From positions 108,713-172,712 of the forward strand of contig JBMHCR010000013.1 of the NCBI GenBank assembly GCA_049889815.1: a stretch of DNA of 64,000 nt, read 5' to 3'. The stretch comes from JBPOFY01 sp049889815 (GTDB lineage Bacteria; Verrucomicrobiota; Verrucomicrobiia; Opitutales; Coraliomargaritaceae). Under the pieces are notes generated by a model. It was not told the origin of the DNA, did no database searches, and saw only the letters and a list, made by a program, of their open reading frames with translations. Both the position numbers and the translations under genes were made by a program. Of the stretch, positions 25,159-32,695 are shown in pieces. Positions within the stretch are counted from its first letter, which is position 1. Each line of letters opens with the position of its first letter.

Positions 25159-26511
25159 ATGTCTGCCGATACGAATCAGTCCGGTTTTTTTGATGCCGAG
25201 GAACAGGGAGTCGCTGCGAGCGTAAAGCGCCCGTTAGCGGTGCGTATGCGCCCACGTGCACTGAGCGAGGTGATCGGGCAGGAACACATCGTCGGTGAAG
25301 GTTGCTTGTTACCGCGGCTAATCGGGGCAGACAATTTCGGTAGCTTGATTTTTTATGGGCCTCCAGGCTGTGGAAAGACCTCGATGGCGGAGGTGATCGC
25401 TGAAGAAACCGAAAGTAAATTTGTGCGTATCAATGCGGTGCTCTCCAACGTTGCCGAGTTGCGGGACACCTTGCGTATGGCGCGCTATGAATCGGATAAA
25501 GATACCATTCTATTTATCGATGAGATTCACCGATTCAACAAGTCGCAGCAGGATTTGCTTCTGCCTGATGTTGAGGCCGGTAACATTCGATTGATTGGGG
25601 CGACGACTCACAATCCCGGCTTCTATGTGAATGCTCCTTTGCTCAGCCGTAGCCATCTTTTCCGTTTGGAGCCTGTCGCATGCGAGGCGGTTTGTGTGGT
25701 GCTTAAGCGCGCTTTGGAGGACACCGAGCGTGGACTGGGCTATCAGCGCTGCACTGCAGAGCCGTTAGTCTTTAACGCCATTGCTGAATTTTCCTCTGGC
25801 GATTTACGTCGCGCACTCAATGCGCTGGAGACCTTGGTTCTGAGCCAGCCCGTCGGCGCACATCTTGATGCAGATGCGGTCGAGGTCTTTGCCCGCGAAC
25901 GGCAGATTCGTTATGACCGCAATGAGGATGAGCACTACGATCACGCGTCAGCCATGATCAAGAGCATCCGCGGTTCCGACCCCGATGCAGCACTTTATTG
26001 GACTTTTAAGATGCTGGAAGGTGGAGAGGACCCGCGTTTCCTCGCTCGGCGTCTGACCATTTTCGCATCCGAAGACATCGGTCTCGCAAACTCGCATGCG
26101 CTTACGGTTGCGGTAGCAGCCTTCGAAGCCTGTGAGAAAGTCGGCTTGCCGGAATGCGAGTTTGCGATCGCCCACGCTGTGTTGTATCTGGCGACTTCGC
26201 CAAAGAGTAATTCTGTCACACGTGCGATGGGCGCTGTGAAGCAATGCCTCCGTGACCAACCCGTGCAGCAGGTGCCGATTTGGCTGCGCGACGCCCATAC
26301 GAAAACCAATAAAGCCATGGGGCATGGGGCGGATTACCGCTACAGTCACAACTATCCGCAGGGAATCAGCGGTCAGGAATATATGCTCGATCCGATCGCT
26401 TTCTACGAACCCAGCGCAGCAGGCGCGGAAGCTGCAATTGCTCAACGCATGGAACAGCTAAAAACACTTAAAGTCGAAATTCAGCAACGCGAAAGGAGAG
26501 CTGAGAGTTGA
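25159..26511 (+). CDS. rarA: Replication-associated recombination protein A (MgsA-type AAA+ ATPase)
   Basis: A 450-residue clamp-loader-like AAA+ ATPase acting at stalled forks. Features are LAVRMRPRALSEVIGQEH, Walker A GPPGCGKTS, Walker B ILFIDEIHRFNKSQQD, sensor-1 LIGATTHNPGF, sensor-2 GDLRRALNALE, and the family-specific C-terminal part (EDIGLANSHAL, GHGADYRYSHNYPQG). The ATG at 25159 is preferred over the TTG nine bases upstream. The next hypothetical gene follows with a possible TTG start overlapping the rarA stop. Confidence 0.94.
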   Translation: MSADTNQSGFFDAEEQGVAASVKRPLAVRMRPRALSEVIGQEHIVGEGCLLPRLIGADNFGSLIFYGPPGCGKTSMAEVIAEETESKFVRINAVLSNVAELRDTLRMARYESDKDTILFIDEIHRFNKSQQDLLLPDVEAGNIRLIGATTHNPGFYVNAPLLSRSHLFRLEPVACEAVCVVLKRALEDTERGLGYQRCTAEPLVFNAIAEFSSGDLRRALNALETLVLSQPVGAHLDADAVEVFARERQIRYDRNEDEHYDHASAMIKSIRGSDPDAALYWTFKMLEGGEDPRFLARRLTIFASEDIGLANSHALTVAVAAFEACEKVGLPECEFAIAHAVLYLATSPKSNSVTRAMGAVKQCLRDQPVQQVPIWLRDAHTKTNKAMGHGADYRYSHNYPQGISGQEYMLDPIAFYEPSAAGAEAAIAQRMEQLKTLKVEIQQRERRAES

Positions 26512-26543
26512 ACTCTTCGACCAAACTACTAAGGCTCTCCTCT

Positions 26544-26963
26544 GTGAAAACCGAAACCTTAGCTTTTGTTCTCAGCCTAGTGCTCGGCTTCCTCAGTGTT
26601 CCTTTGCTCGGGGAGAAGGCGACTGCAATGGAGGAAATTGAGATTCCAACTGAGGTCTCAAAGTTACCTTACAAACTGTGGCACAAAAATGGTTTGGTTG
26701 CCGAACCCGAGGCGAAGGCAGGTAATTGTTTCACAGGCATCGTCTGTGGACGCCCGTTTAATGGTTTAGGGTCTGCGAACGGCGACGCCGAAATCGGCTT
26801 TGCATCGATCATCGTAGCACCTCATAATTTCAATAGTATTCTCACCCTTAATGATCCTGCTGACAGCACAGCACCTTCCCACCGCTACACAGCAATCTTG
26901 GATAAAGCGACGCTCCCGAAAGGTGCTACGGATCCGGAAGCAGAAAAGTCTGGTTACTCATAA
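26544..26963 (+). CDS. Secreted hypothetical protein
   Basis: A short protein, 139 residues from the GTG chosen here (a TTG at 26508 that overlaps the rarA stop would add 12). The N-terminus TLAFVLSLVLGFLSVPLLG is a signal peptide or single membrane helix. The mature part is acidic (MEEIEIPTEVSKLPYK) and contains two cysteines in AGNCFTGIVCGRPFNG, possibly a disulfide. I do not recognise the family. It is immediately followed by the YvlD-like gene with no gap, so both and rarA may form one transcript. Confidence 0.5.
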   Translation: MKTETLAFVLSLVLGFLSVPLLGEKATAMEEIEIPTEVSKLPYKLWHKNGLVAEPEAKAGNCFTGIVCGRPFNGLGSANGDAEIGFASIIVAPHNFNSILTLNDPADSTAPSHRYTAILDKATLPKGATDPEAEKSGYS

Positions 26964-27425
26964 ATGAATTGCCCACAACTTCTTAAAACTTGGATCCTAA
27001 TAGCGCTGGGCGTCTTGTTGGCATCCAACACATCCGCAGGCATTTCCTACGATAGCAATCTTGCTCTGATCGTTGCGGTTATTCTCCTCAGTTTATGCAA
27101 TGTGTTTCTTAAGCCATTGCTTATGCTATTCTCGTTACCGTTCATTGTCTTAACTTTTGGAATTGGCATTTGGTTTATCAACGCGCTGCTATTTTTGTTG
27201 GTTGGCGGCGTGGTTGAGGGTTTCTATGTCGCGAACTTCGGTGCAGCGATGTGGGGTGCAATCGTTCTCAGCATTACCGGCGGAGTTGCGAATCTGCTCT
27301 TTGGCAAGAGCAAGACCTTCGTTGAAGTGAGTGGTAACCGTTCACAAGGCCCGAGTGCTGGACAAACTCAAGGTACACAACAGACCCGCCGCCCCCTCAA
27401 GGACGACGATGTGATCGATATCTAG
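26964..27425 (+). CDS. YvlD-like (phage holin family 4) small membrane protein
   Basis: A 153-residue protein with four predicted helices (LLKTWILIALGVLLAS, LALIVAVILLSLCNVFL, LPFIVLTFGIGIWFINALLF, and AAMWGAIVLSITGGVANLLF) and the NVFLKPLLMLFSLPFIVLTFG signature of the family-4 holin/YvlD proteins, followed by a polar tail rich in Gln and Thr. These proteins are usually chromosomal and not part of a phage; their role is unclear. It starts at the base after the preceding stop, so translation is probably coupled. A strong stem-loop follows the stop. Confidence 0.78.
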   Translation: MNCPQLLKTWILIALGVLLASNTSAGISYDSNLALIVAVILLSLCNVFLKPLLMLFSLPFIVLTFGIGIWFINALLFLLVGGVVEGFYVANFGAAMWGAIVLSITGGVANLLFGKSKTFVEVSGNRSQGPSAGQTQGTQQTRRPLKDDDVIDI

Positions 27426-27427
27426 GA

Positions 27428-27457
27428 GTTGCTTGGTTTGTTGGTAAACCAAACAAC
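27428..27457. terminator. Stem-loop after the YvlD-like gene
   Basis: GTTGCTTGGTTT pairs with AAACCAAACAAC at 11 of 12 positions (the odd pair is C-A) around GTTGGT, two bases after the stop. There is no U-tract, so it may protect the 3' end or serve Rho-assisted termination rather than act as an intrinsic terminator. Confidence 0.45.
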
Positions 27458-27521
27458 CGGGTTCAAGTGGTAGTATTCCTTAAGCTTTTCCAAAATCGAC
27501 ATAGTGTATTTCTCCAAGCCA

Positions 27522-27944
27522 TCAAACGACTGTGCTTGTATTACGCGCCCAAGCTTTTTCGATTATTTCGAGGAAGTCATTAGGTGGACGCAGACCTTTG
27601 CCTGTGGTATCCATGAACCCATGGGTGGTGGTGCCGGTGCACAGTAGTGTATCGCCGCGCTTTACCTCATATTCGAAAGTTATTCGAGCGCGGGGTTTAT
27701 CTTTCATATAGAGATGCACGTCGATGCGGTCGTCGAAGCGAGCCGGGCTTTTGTAGGCTGCCGAAACGGTGAGCACTGGTAGCAGTAATCCACGCGCTTC
27801 GATCTCGGTGTAGGGGATACCGATTTCGTCAAGCATTCGGATGCGGGCGGTTTCGAACCAGATCAGGTAGTTGCTGTGGTAAACAACATCCATGCGGTCG
27901 GTTTCAGCATAGCGCACGCGTATTTTCGAAATTGTGTGAATCAT
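27522..27944 (-). CDS. YbgC/FadM-type hot-dog acyl-CoA thioesterase
   Basis: A 140-residue hot-dog-fold thioesterase. The signature VRYAETDRMDVVYHSNYLIWFE holds the catalytic Asp of the 4-hydroxybenzoyl-CoA thioesterase family (AETDRMD). It is followed by ARIRMLDEIGIPY and a final strand region ARITFEYEVKRGDTLLCTGTTTHGF. It hydrolyses acyl-CoA thioesters; the chain length is unknown. It is divergent from gap, with which it shares a palindromic AT-rich promoter region. Confidence 0.88.
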   Translation of the reverse strand: MIHTISKIRVRYAETDRMDVVYHSNYLIWFETARIRMLDEIGIPYTEIEARGLLLPVLTVSAAYKSPARFDDRIDVHLYMKDKPRARITFEYEVKRGDTLLCTGTTTHGFMDTTGKGLRPPNDFLEIIEKAWARNTSTVV

Positions 27945-28005
27945 GGAGACAGAGATTGGAGGTCCGAAGGCAAAGGTCGAACTTGGATTTATTAACTTTA
28001 GTAAA

Positions 28006-28034
28006 ACTTATAATATTACTTATATATTATAAGT
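28006..28034. promoter_or_regulatory. Palindromic twin -10 region between thioesterase and gap
   Basis: ACTTATAATAT (28006-28016) and ATATTATAAGT (28024-28034) form a perfect 11-base inverted repeat with a seven-base spacer. Each arm contains a perfect TATAAT, one on each strand, so it can serve as the -10 of both divergent genes. Clear -35 elements are not visible. Confidence relates to the palindrome; the promoter role is inferred. Confidence 0.5.
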
Positions 28035-28090
28035 ATATCTTTTCATGCTCATTTTGTGGGACATTTCTGGCTCACAAATCGCTGATAACT

Positions 28091-28120
28091 CTTGCCATAG
28101 GTAAGCACACACCTATCAAG
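28091..28120 (+). other. Stem-loop in the gap leader
   Basis: CTTG, two bulged bases, ATAGGT, loop AAGCACAC, ACCTAT, CAAG: ten base pairs in the 5' leader of gap, ending 52 bases before the ATG. It could affect mRNA stability or translation. It does not match a riboswitch I know. Confidence 0.35.
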
Positions 28121-28172
28121 TGCGGGTTCGCAGATATTTCATCCCAACCTGAAAACTAAAAACATATAAAAT

Positions 28173-29198
28173 ATGGCTACAAAAATTGGAATCAATGGAT
28201 TCGGTCGCATCGGTCGCTTGGTCTTTCGCTCCCTTGTTGAAAAGGGTCTCCTCGGCAGCGAGATCGAAGTGGTTGCTATCAACGACCTCGTCCCAGCAGA
28301 GAATCTTGCATACCTCCTTAAGTATGACACCACACAAGGCCGCTTCAAGGGTAGTGTAGAAACTAAGGGCGACGACGTTCTCGTCGTGAACGGCAACGAA
28401 ATTAAGACACTTGCACTTCGCGAAGGTCCCGCAGCTCTTCCTTGGAGGGAGCTTGGCGTGGACATCGTAATCGAATCTACAGGTCTTTTCGTTCAAGACG
28501 AAAAAGCAGCAGGTCACATCGAAGCTGGTGCGAAAAAAGTTATTATCTCTGCTCCTGGTAAGGGCGACGGCGTGAAGACCGTGGTTCTTGGTGTAAATGA
28601 TGACACACTAACAGCTGAAGATACATTGATCTCCAATGCATCTTGCACAACCAACTGCTTGGCTCCGATTACTAAGGTAATCCTTGAGAACTACGGTATC
28701 GAAGAAGGTCTCATGACAACGGTTCACTCTTACACAGCGACACAAAAGACCGTGGACGGTCCTTCTCCTAAGGACATGAAAGGTGGCCGCACAGCTGCGC
28801 TTAACATCATCCCATCCACAACAGGTGCTGCAAAGGCTGTTGGCCTCGTGCTTCCTGAGGTGAACGGCAAGCTCACTGGAATGGCGTTCCGCGTTCCAAC
28901 TCCAACTGTTTCTGCTGTTGACCTCACGGTTAAGACAGAGAAAAGCACCTCTTACGAAGACATTTGCGCTAAGATGAAGGAGGCTTCCGAAGGTTCTCTC
29001 AAGGGTATCCTTGGTTATACCGAAGACGAAGTTTGCTCTTCTGACTTCATCCACGACGAGCTTAGCTCGATCTTCGATGCTGGCAGCGGCATGGGTCTCA
29101 ATGACAAGTTCTTCAAGCTCGTTTCCTGGTATGACAACGAGTGGGGCTACTCCAACCGCGTTGTTGAACTCGTTCAGAAGGTTTCCAAGTTCCTGTAA
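28173..29198 (+). CDS. gap: Glyceraldehyde-3-phosphate dehydrogenase
   Basis: Glycolytic dehydrogenase, 341 residues. NAD-binding GINGFGRIGRLVFR is at the N-terminus, the catalytic Cys is in SNASCTTNCLAP near residue 155, then HSYTATQKTVDGPS, GRTAALNIIPSTTGAAKAV, and the C-terminal WYDNEWGYSNRVVEL. All key residues are intact. It starts the glycolytic series gap-pgk-tpiA, but a terminator and leaders between the genes suggest separate transcripts as well as readthrough. Codon use is strongly biased, as expected for a highly expressed gene. No Shine-Dalgarno; the leader is A-rich. Confidence 0.97.
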   Translation: MATKIGINGFGRIGRLVFRSLVEKGLLGSEIEVVAINDLVPAENLAYLLKYDTTQGRFKGSVETKGDDVLVVNGNEIKTLALREGPAALPWRELGVDIVIESTGLFVQDEKAAGHIEAGAKKVIISAPGKGDGVKTVVLGVNDDTLTAEDTLISNASCTTNCLAPITKVILENYGIEEGLMTTVHSYTATQKTVDGPSPKDMKGGRTAALNIIPSTTGAAKAVGLVLPEVNGKLTGMAFRVPTPTVSAVDLTVKTEKSTSYEDICAKMKEASEGSLKGILGYTEDEVCSSDFIHDELSSIFDAGSGMGLNDKFFKLVSWYDNEWGYSNRVVELVQKVSKFL

Positions 29199-29228
29199 TT
29201 GAACTCGGTAACAGCTGATTGATTTTCT

Positions 29229-29281
29229 GGCTGCCGCGGCAGGACTCCCAAAGGATTCTTGATCGCGGCGGCCTTTCTTTT
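29229..29281 (+). terminator. Rho-independent terminator after gap
   Basis: GGCTGCCGCG pairs with CGCGGCGGCC (ten positions, one G-U or mismatch) around a 25-base loop, followed by TTTCTTTT. It lies 30 bases after the gap stop and ahead of the pgk leader. Confidence 0.75.
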
Positions 29282-29370
29282 ATCCGCCCGATTCAGCGGG
29301 ATTGTGGATGAAAGGGTCTCCGAAACCCAAAGAGCGAAGGACGGTTCCAAGCATTCTTACTTCTTTCACT

Positions 29371-29425
29371 TTCCCGCCCTGAGCTTGTCGAAGGGGCACT
29401 TTAACTCTCACTCATCACTTTTACT
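29371..29425 (+). promoter_or_regulatory. pgk leader with CCCTGAGCYTGTCGAAGGG element
   Basis: CCCTGAGCTTGTCGAAGGG (29377-29395) is followed by CACTTTAACTCTCACTCATC and then the pgk ATG at 29426, 30 bases after the element. The Ldh2 leader on the minus strand has the same layout with one base changed in the 19-mer. No Shine-Dalgarno. Confidence 0.5.
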
Positions 29426-30619
29426 ATGGCTACAAAAACCATCAAAGACGTAAACCTCGCAGGTAAGCGCGTATTCGTGCGCTGCGACTTCAATGTTCCT
29501 CTCAAGGACGGCGTGATTAACGACGACTCTCGCATCGTTGCTGCGTTGCCGACAATCAAGCTCCTTGTTGAGCAGGGCGCGAAGGTCATTCTCGCTTCCC
29601 ACCTCGGTCGTCCAAAGGGCGAAAAGAACGCCGACTTTACACTCGCACCGGTTGCTGAAGAGCTTGCTAAGCAGCTTGGTCAGCCGGTGACCTTCCTCGA
29701 AGACTGCATCGGCGAAGAAGTGGAAGCTGAAGTCGCCAAGATGGGCGACGGTGAGGTTGTTCTTCTTGAGAACGTTCGCTTCTACAAGGGCGAGACTGAC
29801 AACGATGCTGAGTTCGCCGCAGCACTTGCCAAACTGGCCGACGCATTTGTGAATGACGCTTTTGGCACCGCGCACCGCGCACATGCTTCCACGGCAGGTG
29901 TAGCAGCACACCTTTCACCTTGCGTATGTGGTCTCCTTATCGAGAAGGAACTTGCATATCTCGGCGACAAGACAGCCAACCCAGAGCGTCCACTCACGGT
30001 CATACTCGGTGGTGCAAAGGTCTCCGACAAGATCAAGGTGATTGATACACTCCTTGAAAAGGCAGACACCATCATCATCGGAGGTGCGATGGCCTATACC
30101 TTCAAACTCGCGCTCGGCGAGACCGTTGGTGACTCCCTCAGTGAGCCTGATTTTGTTGAGACTGCTAAGTCCGCACTCGAGAAGGCAGAAGAAAAGGGCG
30201 TCAAGTTCCTGATCCCGGTCGATACACTTACTGTGAAGGACCTCGACTTCGGCGCCGGCACTGTTGGTGAGACTAGGATCTTCGAAGGCAGTATTGAAGA
30301 TGGCTGGGAAGGTGTCGACATCGGCCCAAAGAGTATCGAGCTTTTCAGTAATGAAGTTAAGGGTGCAAAGACCGTCCTCTGGAACGGACCCATGGGCATC
30401 TTCGAAATCGATGCCTGTAACAAGGGCACTTTCGCAGTTGCTGAGACCATCGCAGACTCCGATGCGTGCTCTATTATCGGTGGTGGTGATTCAGTGAAAG
30501 CGATCAAGATGGCTGGCTACGGCGACAAGGTCACATTCATGAGCACCGGCGGTGGCGCGTCTCTTGAGTTCCTCGAAGGCAAAGCCCTCCCGGGTGTCAC
30601 CGCTCTCGATCAAGTATAA
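29426..30619 (+). CDS. pgk: Phosphoglycerate kinase
   Basis: Makes ATP from 1,3-bisphosphoglycerate, 397 residues. Features are GKRVFVRCDFNVPLKDG at the N-terminus (substrate Asp and Asn), VILASHLGRPKG, LLENVRFYKGE, the hinge VILGGAKVSDKI, and the nucleotide site IIGGGDSVKAIK followed by FMSTGGGASLEFLEG. Complete and of normal length. It is followed by a large REP-like palindrome and then tpiA. Strong codon bias matches gap. Confidence 0.97.
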   Translation: MATKTIKDVNLAGKRVFVRCDFNVPLKDGVINDDSRIVAALPTIKLLVEQGAKVILASHLGRPKGEKNADFTLAPVAEELAKQLGQPVTFLEDCIGEEVEAEVAKMGDGEVVLLENVRFYKGETDNDAEFAAALAKLADAFVNDAFGTAHRAHASTAGVAAHLSPCVCGLLIEKELAYLGDKTANPERPLTVILGGAKVSDKIKVIDTLLEKADTIIIGGAMAYTFKLALGETVGDSLSEPDFVETAKSALEKAEEKGVKFLIPVDTLTVKDLDFGAGTVGETRIFEGSIEDGWEGVDIGPKSIELFSNEVKGAKTVLWNGPMGIFEIDACNKGTFAVAETIADSDACSIIGGGDSVKAIKMAGYGDKVTFMSTGGGASLEFLEGKALPGVTALDQV

Positions 30620-30628
30620 GTTTTTCAA

Positions 30629-30696
30629 CTGTAGGAGAGGGTTTATGCCTCGACTGTTCGAAACAGTCTTGTCGAAATTCAAAGCCTCTCCTACGG
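30629..30696. repeat. REP/BIME-like double palindrome between pgk and tpiA
   Basis: An outer stem CTGTAGGAGAGGGTTT (30629-30644) pairs with AAAGCCTCTCCTACGG (30681-30696) at 14 of 16 positions. It encloses a perfect inner hairpin GACTGTT/AACAGTC with a CGA loop. The GTAG foot and GAGAGG...CCTC stem recall REP elements mobilised by RAYT (TnpA-REP) transposases. No such transposase is in the window. Confidence 0.6.
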
Positions 30697-30737
30697 TTTG
30701 GTCCTTCAAAAATTCAAATTTTTAACTCTTTTCAATA

Positions 30738-31517
30738 ATGAGCAAATCCGCACGTAAATACCTCATCGCAGGCAACTGGAAAATGAACCTCAATTCAGCC
30801 GAAGGTGCTGAACTTGCCAAAGATGTGGTCAGTCAAGTTGGCCCGCAAACAGACGTTGCTGTCTGTGTTTGCCCGACCTTTACGGCACTTGAGGCCGTCT
30901 CCAAGGTTGTCAACGACTCCAACGTTCAACTCGGTGCGCAAAACATGCACTTCGAAGCCTCCGGTGCTTACACCGGTGAGATCTCTGCTGAGATGCTTCG
31001 CCACCTATTCTGCAACTTCGCGATCCTTGGCCACTCCGAGCGCCGCGAATACTTCGGCGAGACCGACGCGATCGTTAATAAAAAGACACTCGCCGCACTC
31101 GCTGCGAACCTGAAGCCAATTGTCTGCATTGGTGAAACTCTCGAAGAGCGCGAGGCCAGCAAGGTTGATGAAGTCATTAAGACGCAACTCGAAGGCGCAC
31201 TCGTTGGTGTGACTGCGGATGCTGCGGATCAGCTAGTAATTGCCTACGAGCCCGTCTGGGCGATTGGCACGGGCAAGACTGCCACACCTGAAATGGCCGA
31301 AGCAGTGCACGCACAAATCCGCTGCCTTCTTGCTGGTCTCATCGGAACCGAAGCAGCCGAGAAGGTGCGCATCCTTTACGGTGGTTCCATGAAGCCTGAG
31401 AATGCCGACGACTTGCTCGCTCAGCCAAATATCGACGGCGGCCTCATCGGCGGTGCAGCTCTCAAGGCCAACTCCTTTGCCGCACTCGTCGAAAGTGCAC
31501 TCAAGCTTTCCAAGTAG
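30738..31517 (+). CDS. tpiA: Triosephosphate isomerase
   Basis: Interconverts dihydroxyacetone phosphate and glyceraldehyde-3-phosphate, 259 residues. The N-terminal AGNWKMNLN gives the catalytic Lys (and Asn), FAILGHSERREYFGE the catalytic His, VIAYEPVWAIGTGKTATPE the catalytic Glu and the flexible loop, and RILYGGSMKPEN plus GGLIGGAALKA the phosphate site. Complete. The ATG follows an AT-rich leader without Shine-Dalgarno and with a short A5TT/AAT5 hairpin. Confidence 0.97.
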   Translation: MSKSARKYLIAGNWKMNLNSAEGAELAKDVVSQVGPQTDVAVCVCPTFTALEAVSKVVNDSNVQLGAQNMHFEASGAYTGEISAEMLRHLFCNFAILGHSERREYFGETDAIVNKKTLAALAANLKPIVCIGETLEEREASKVDEVIKTQLEGALVGVTADAADQLVIAYEPVWAIGTGKTATPEMAEAVHAQIRCLLAGLIGTEAAEKVRILYGGSMKPENADDLLAQPNIDGGLIGGAALKANSFAALVESALKLSK

Positions 31518-31614
31518 TTGGGAAGAAACCAGTAGTAATCAACTGGAGCTGTATCGTTTCGGGGCTCTTGTCGAAACACCAGCCCTGGCTCAGATAGAGC
31601 GATCCGAGAGGCAT

Positions 31615-32538
31615 TCACTCGGCTCCGACGCGGCTCCTTTGAGAGAGTTGTTCATGTTTATTGTAAAGGTATAATATTCCGACACCAAAGAGCACTGCGC
31701 CAATCACCAGTGCGATGTTGACCAGTCCTACCGCGCTGAAGGAAAGTTTTAACATGACCGTGGAAATGATAAAACCAGAGTTTCTGATAACCTTGGCGAA
31801 CTCCTGGGTATGAATGAACGAAACAATCAGCAACATGACATCGGTTAGGATGAGTATTGTGAAAAAATCATCGAAGAAAATAGCGTTCAAATTTTTACCG
31901 CTGTCCCTCAGCTCTAGCGTTGAAAAGAACACATCAACAGTCCAGGTGCCAAAGCTGAATAAAGCCAAAATGAGGAAGACAGGCATTAGAACAGCGCTCA
32001 GATGTTTTTTGATCCGAATAAAACGCTGTAAAGATTCATCGATTTTGAGCGTCGCAGTACGTTCTCTTCCGGTGATGAGTGAATAAAAGAGGTAGAGCAG
32101 CGCGAACAGTATGAGGGTCGTGATGATGTCGTAGGTGAACTGTAAATCCGCCTGATTTTGAAACCAATTTGCCGTTAACTCGAGATCGGCTATGTCTTTG
32201 AACAATCGCCGGATGACAATTAAAGTGATGATCTCATATTGTTTGGCAATATACTGTGTTATTGAGGCTGGAAGGAAGAAGATTAGGAGGTAGACTTCGT
32301 ATACCAGAATAAAGGAAAAGGGGGTGTAAATAGCAGCAATCGGATCAGCTAGTAATTCGGGCGGATTTTCGCCAAAAAGGCCAAGATGCGCGGAGCAGAT
32401 CAAAAGTAAGTGACCAAAAAAACTGAGCAGAGCGACTGCAACAATCCACTTTTCGGTTCGTTCTCGCGCCTCATTACAAAGCGTTTTTTCATGAATCCAG
32501 TCAGTGACCGATCCTAGGTGCCGCAACTTCAGACGCAT
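31615..32538 (-). CDS. Integral membrane protein of unknown function
   Basis: A 307-residue membrane protein with six or more predicted helices: WIVAVALLSFFGHLLLICSA, IYTPFSFILVYEVYLLIFFL, YDIITTLILFALLYLFYSLI, VLMPVFLILALFSFGTW, FFTILILTDVMLLIVSF, and SAVGLVNIALVIGAVLFGVG. Charged patches such as TGRERTATLKIDESLQRFIRIKKHL lie between them. I recognise no transport or enzyme motif. It converges on tpiA, and the stretch between them has only a GTTTCG/CGAAAC hairpin. Possibly a channel-like or stress-related membrane protein, but that is a guess. Confidence 0.6.
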   Translation of the reverse strand: MRLKLRHLGSVTDWIHEKTLCNEARERTEKWIVAVALLSFFGHLLLICSAHLGLFGENPPELLADPIAAIYTPFSFILVYEVYLLIFFLPASITQYIAKQYEIITLIVIRRLFKDIADLELTANWFQNQADLQFTYDIITTLILFALLYLFYSLITGRERTATLKIDESLQRFIRIKKHLSAVLMPVFLILALFSFGTWTVDVFFSTLELRDSGKNLNAIFFDDFFTILILTDVMLLIVSFIHTQEFAKVIRNSGFIISTVMLKLSFSAVGLVNIALVIGAVLFGVGILYLYNKHEQLSQRSRVGAE

Positions 32539-32695
32539 TATTTAGAATACCGGTCCGTACCTGAGATGCAAGCGGCAAACCACAATTTAGGGGCCAGAGC
32601 CTCTGTCAGTGGTAAAAGTTACATTCAATCGCAGCCATTGGAGGGCAGAGAGTTTTCGGCCGTATGATTGAGTGTAATCTGTCTGAGAGGGTTCC

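Noticed and set aside
26964..27425. Prophage signal from a holin-family protein
   Set aside because: No other phage gene is near, and family-4 holin/YvlD proteins are usually ordinary chromosomal membrane proteins.
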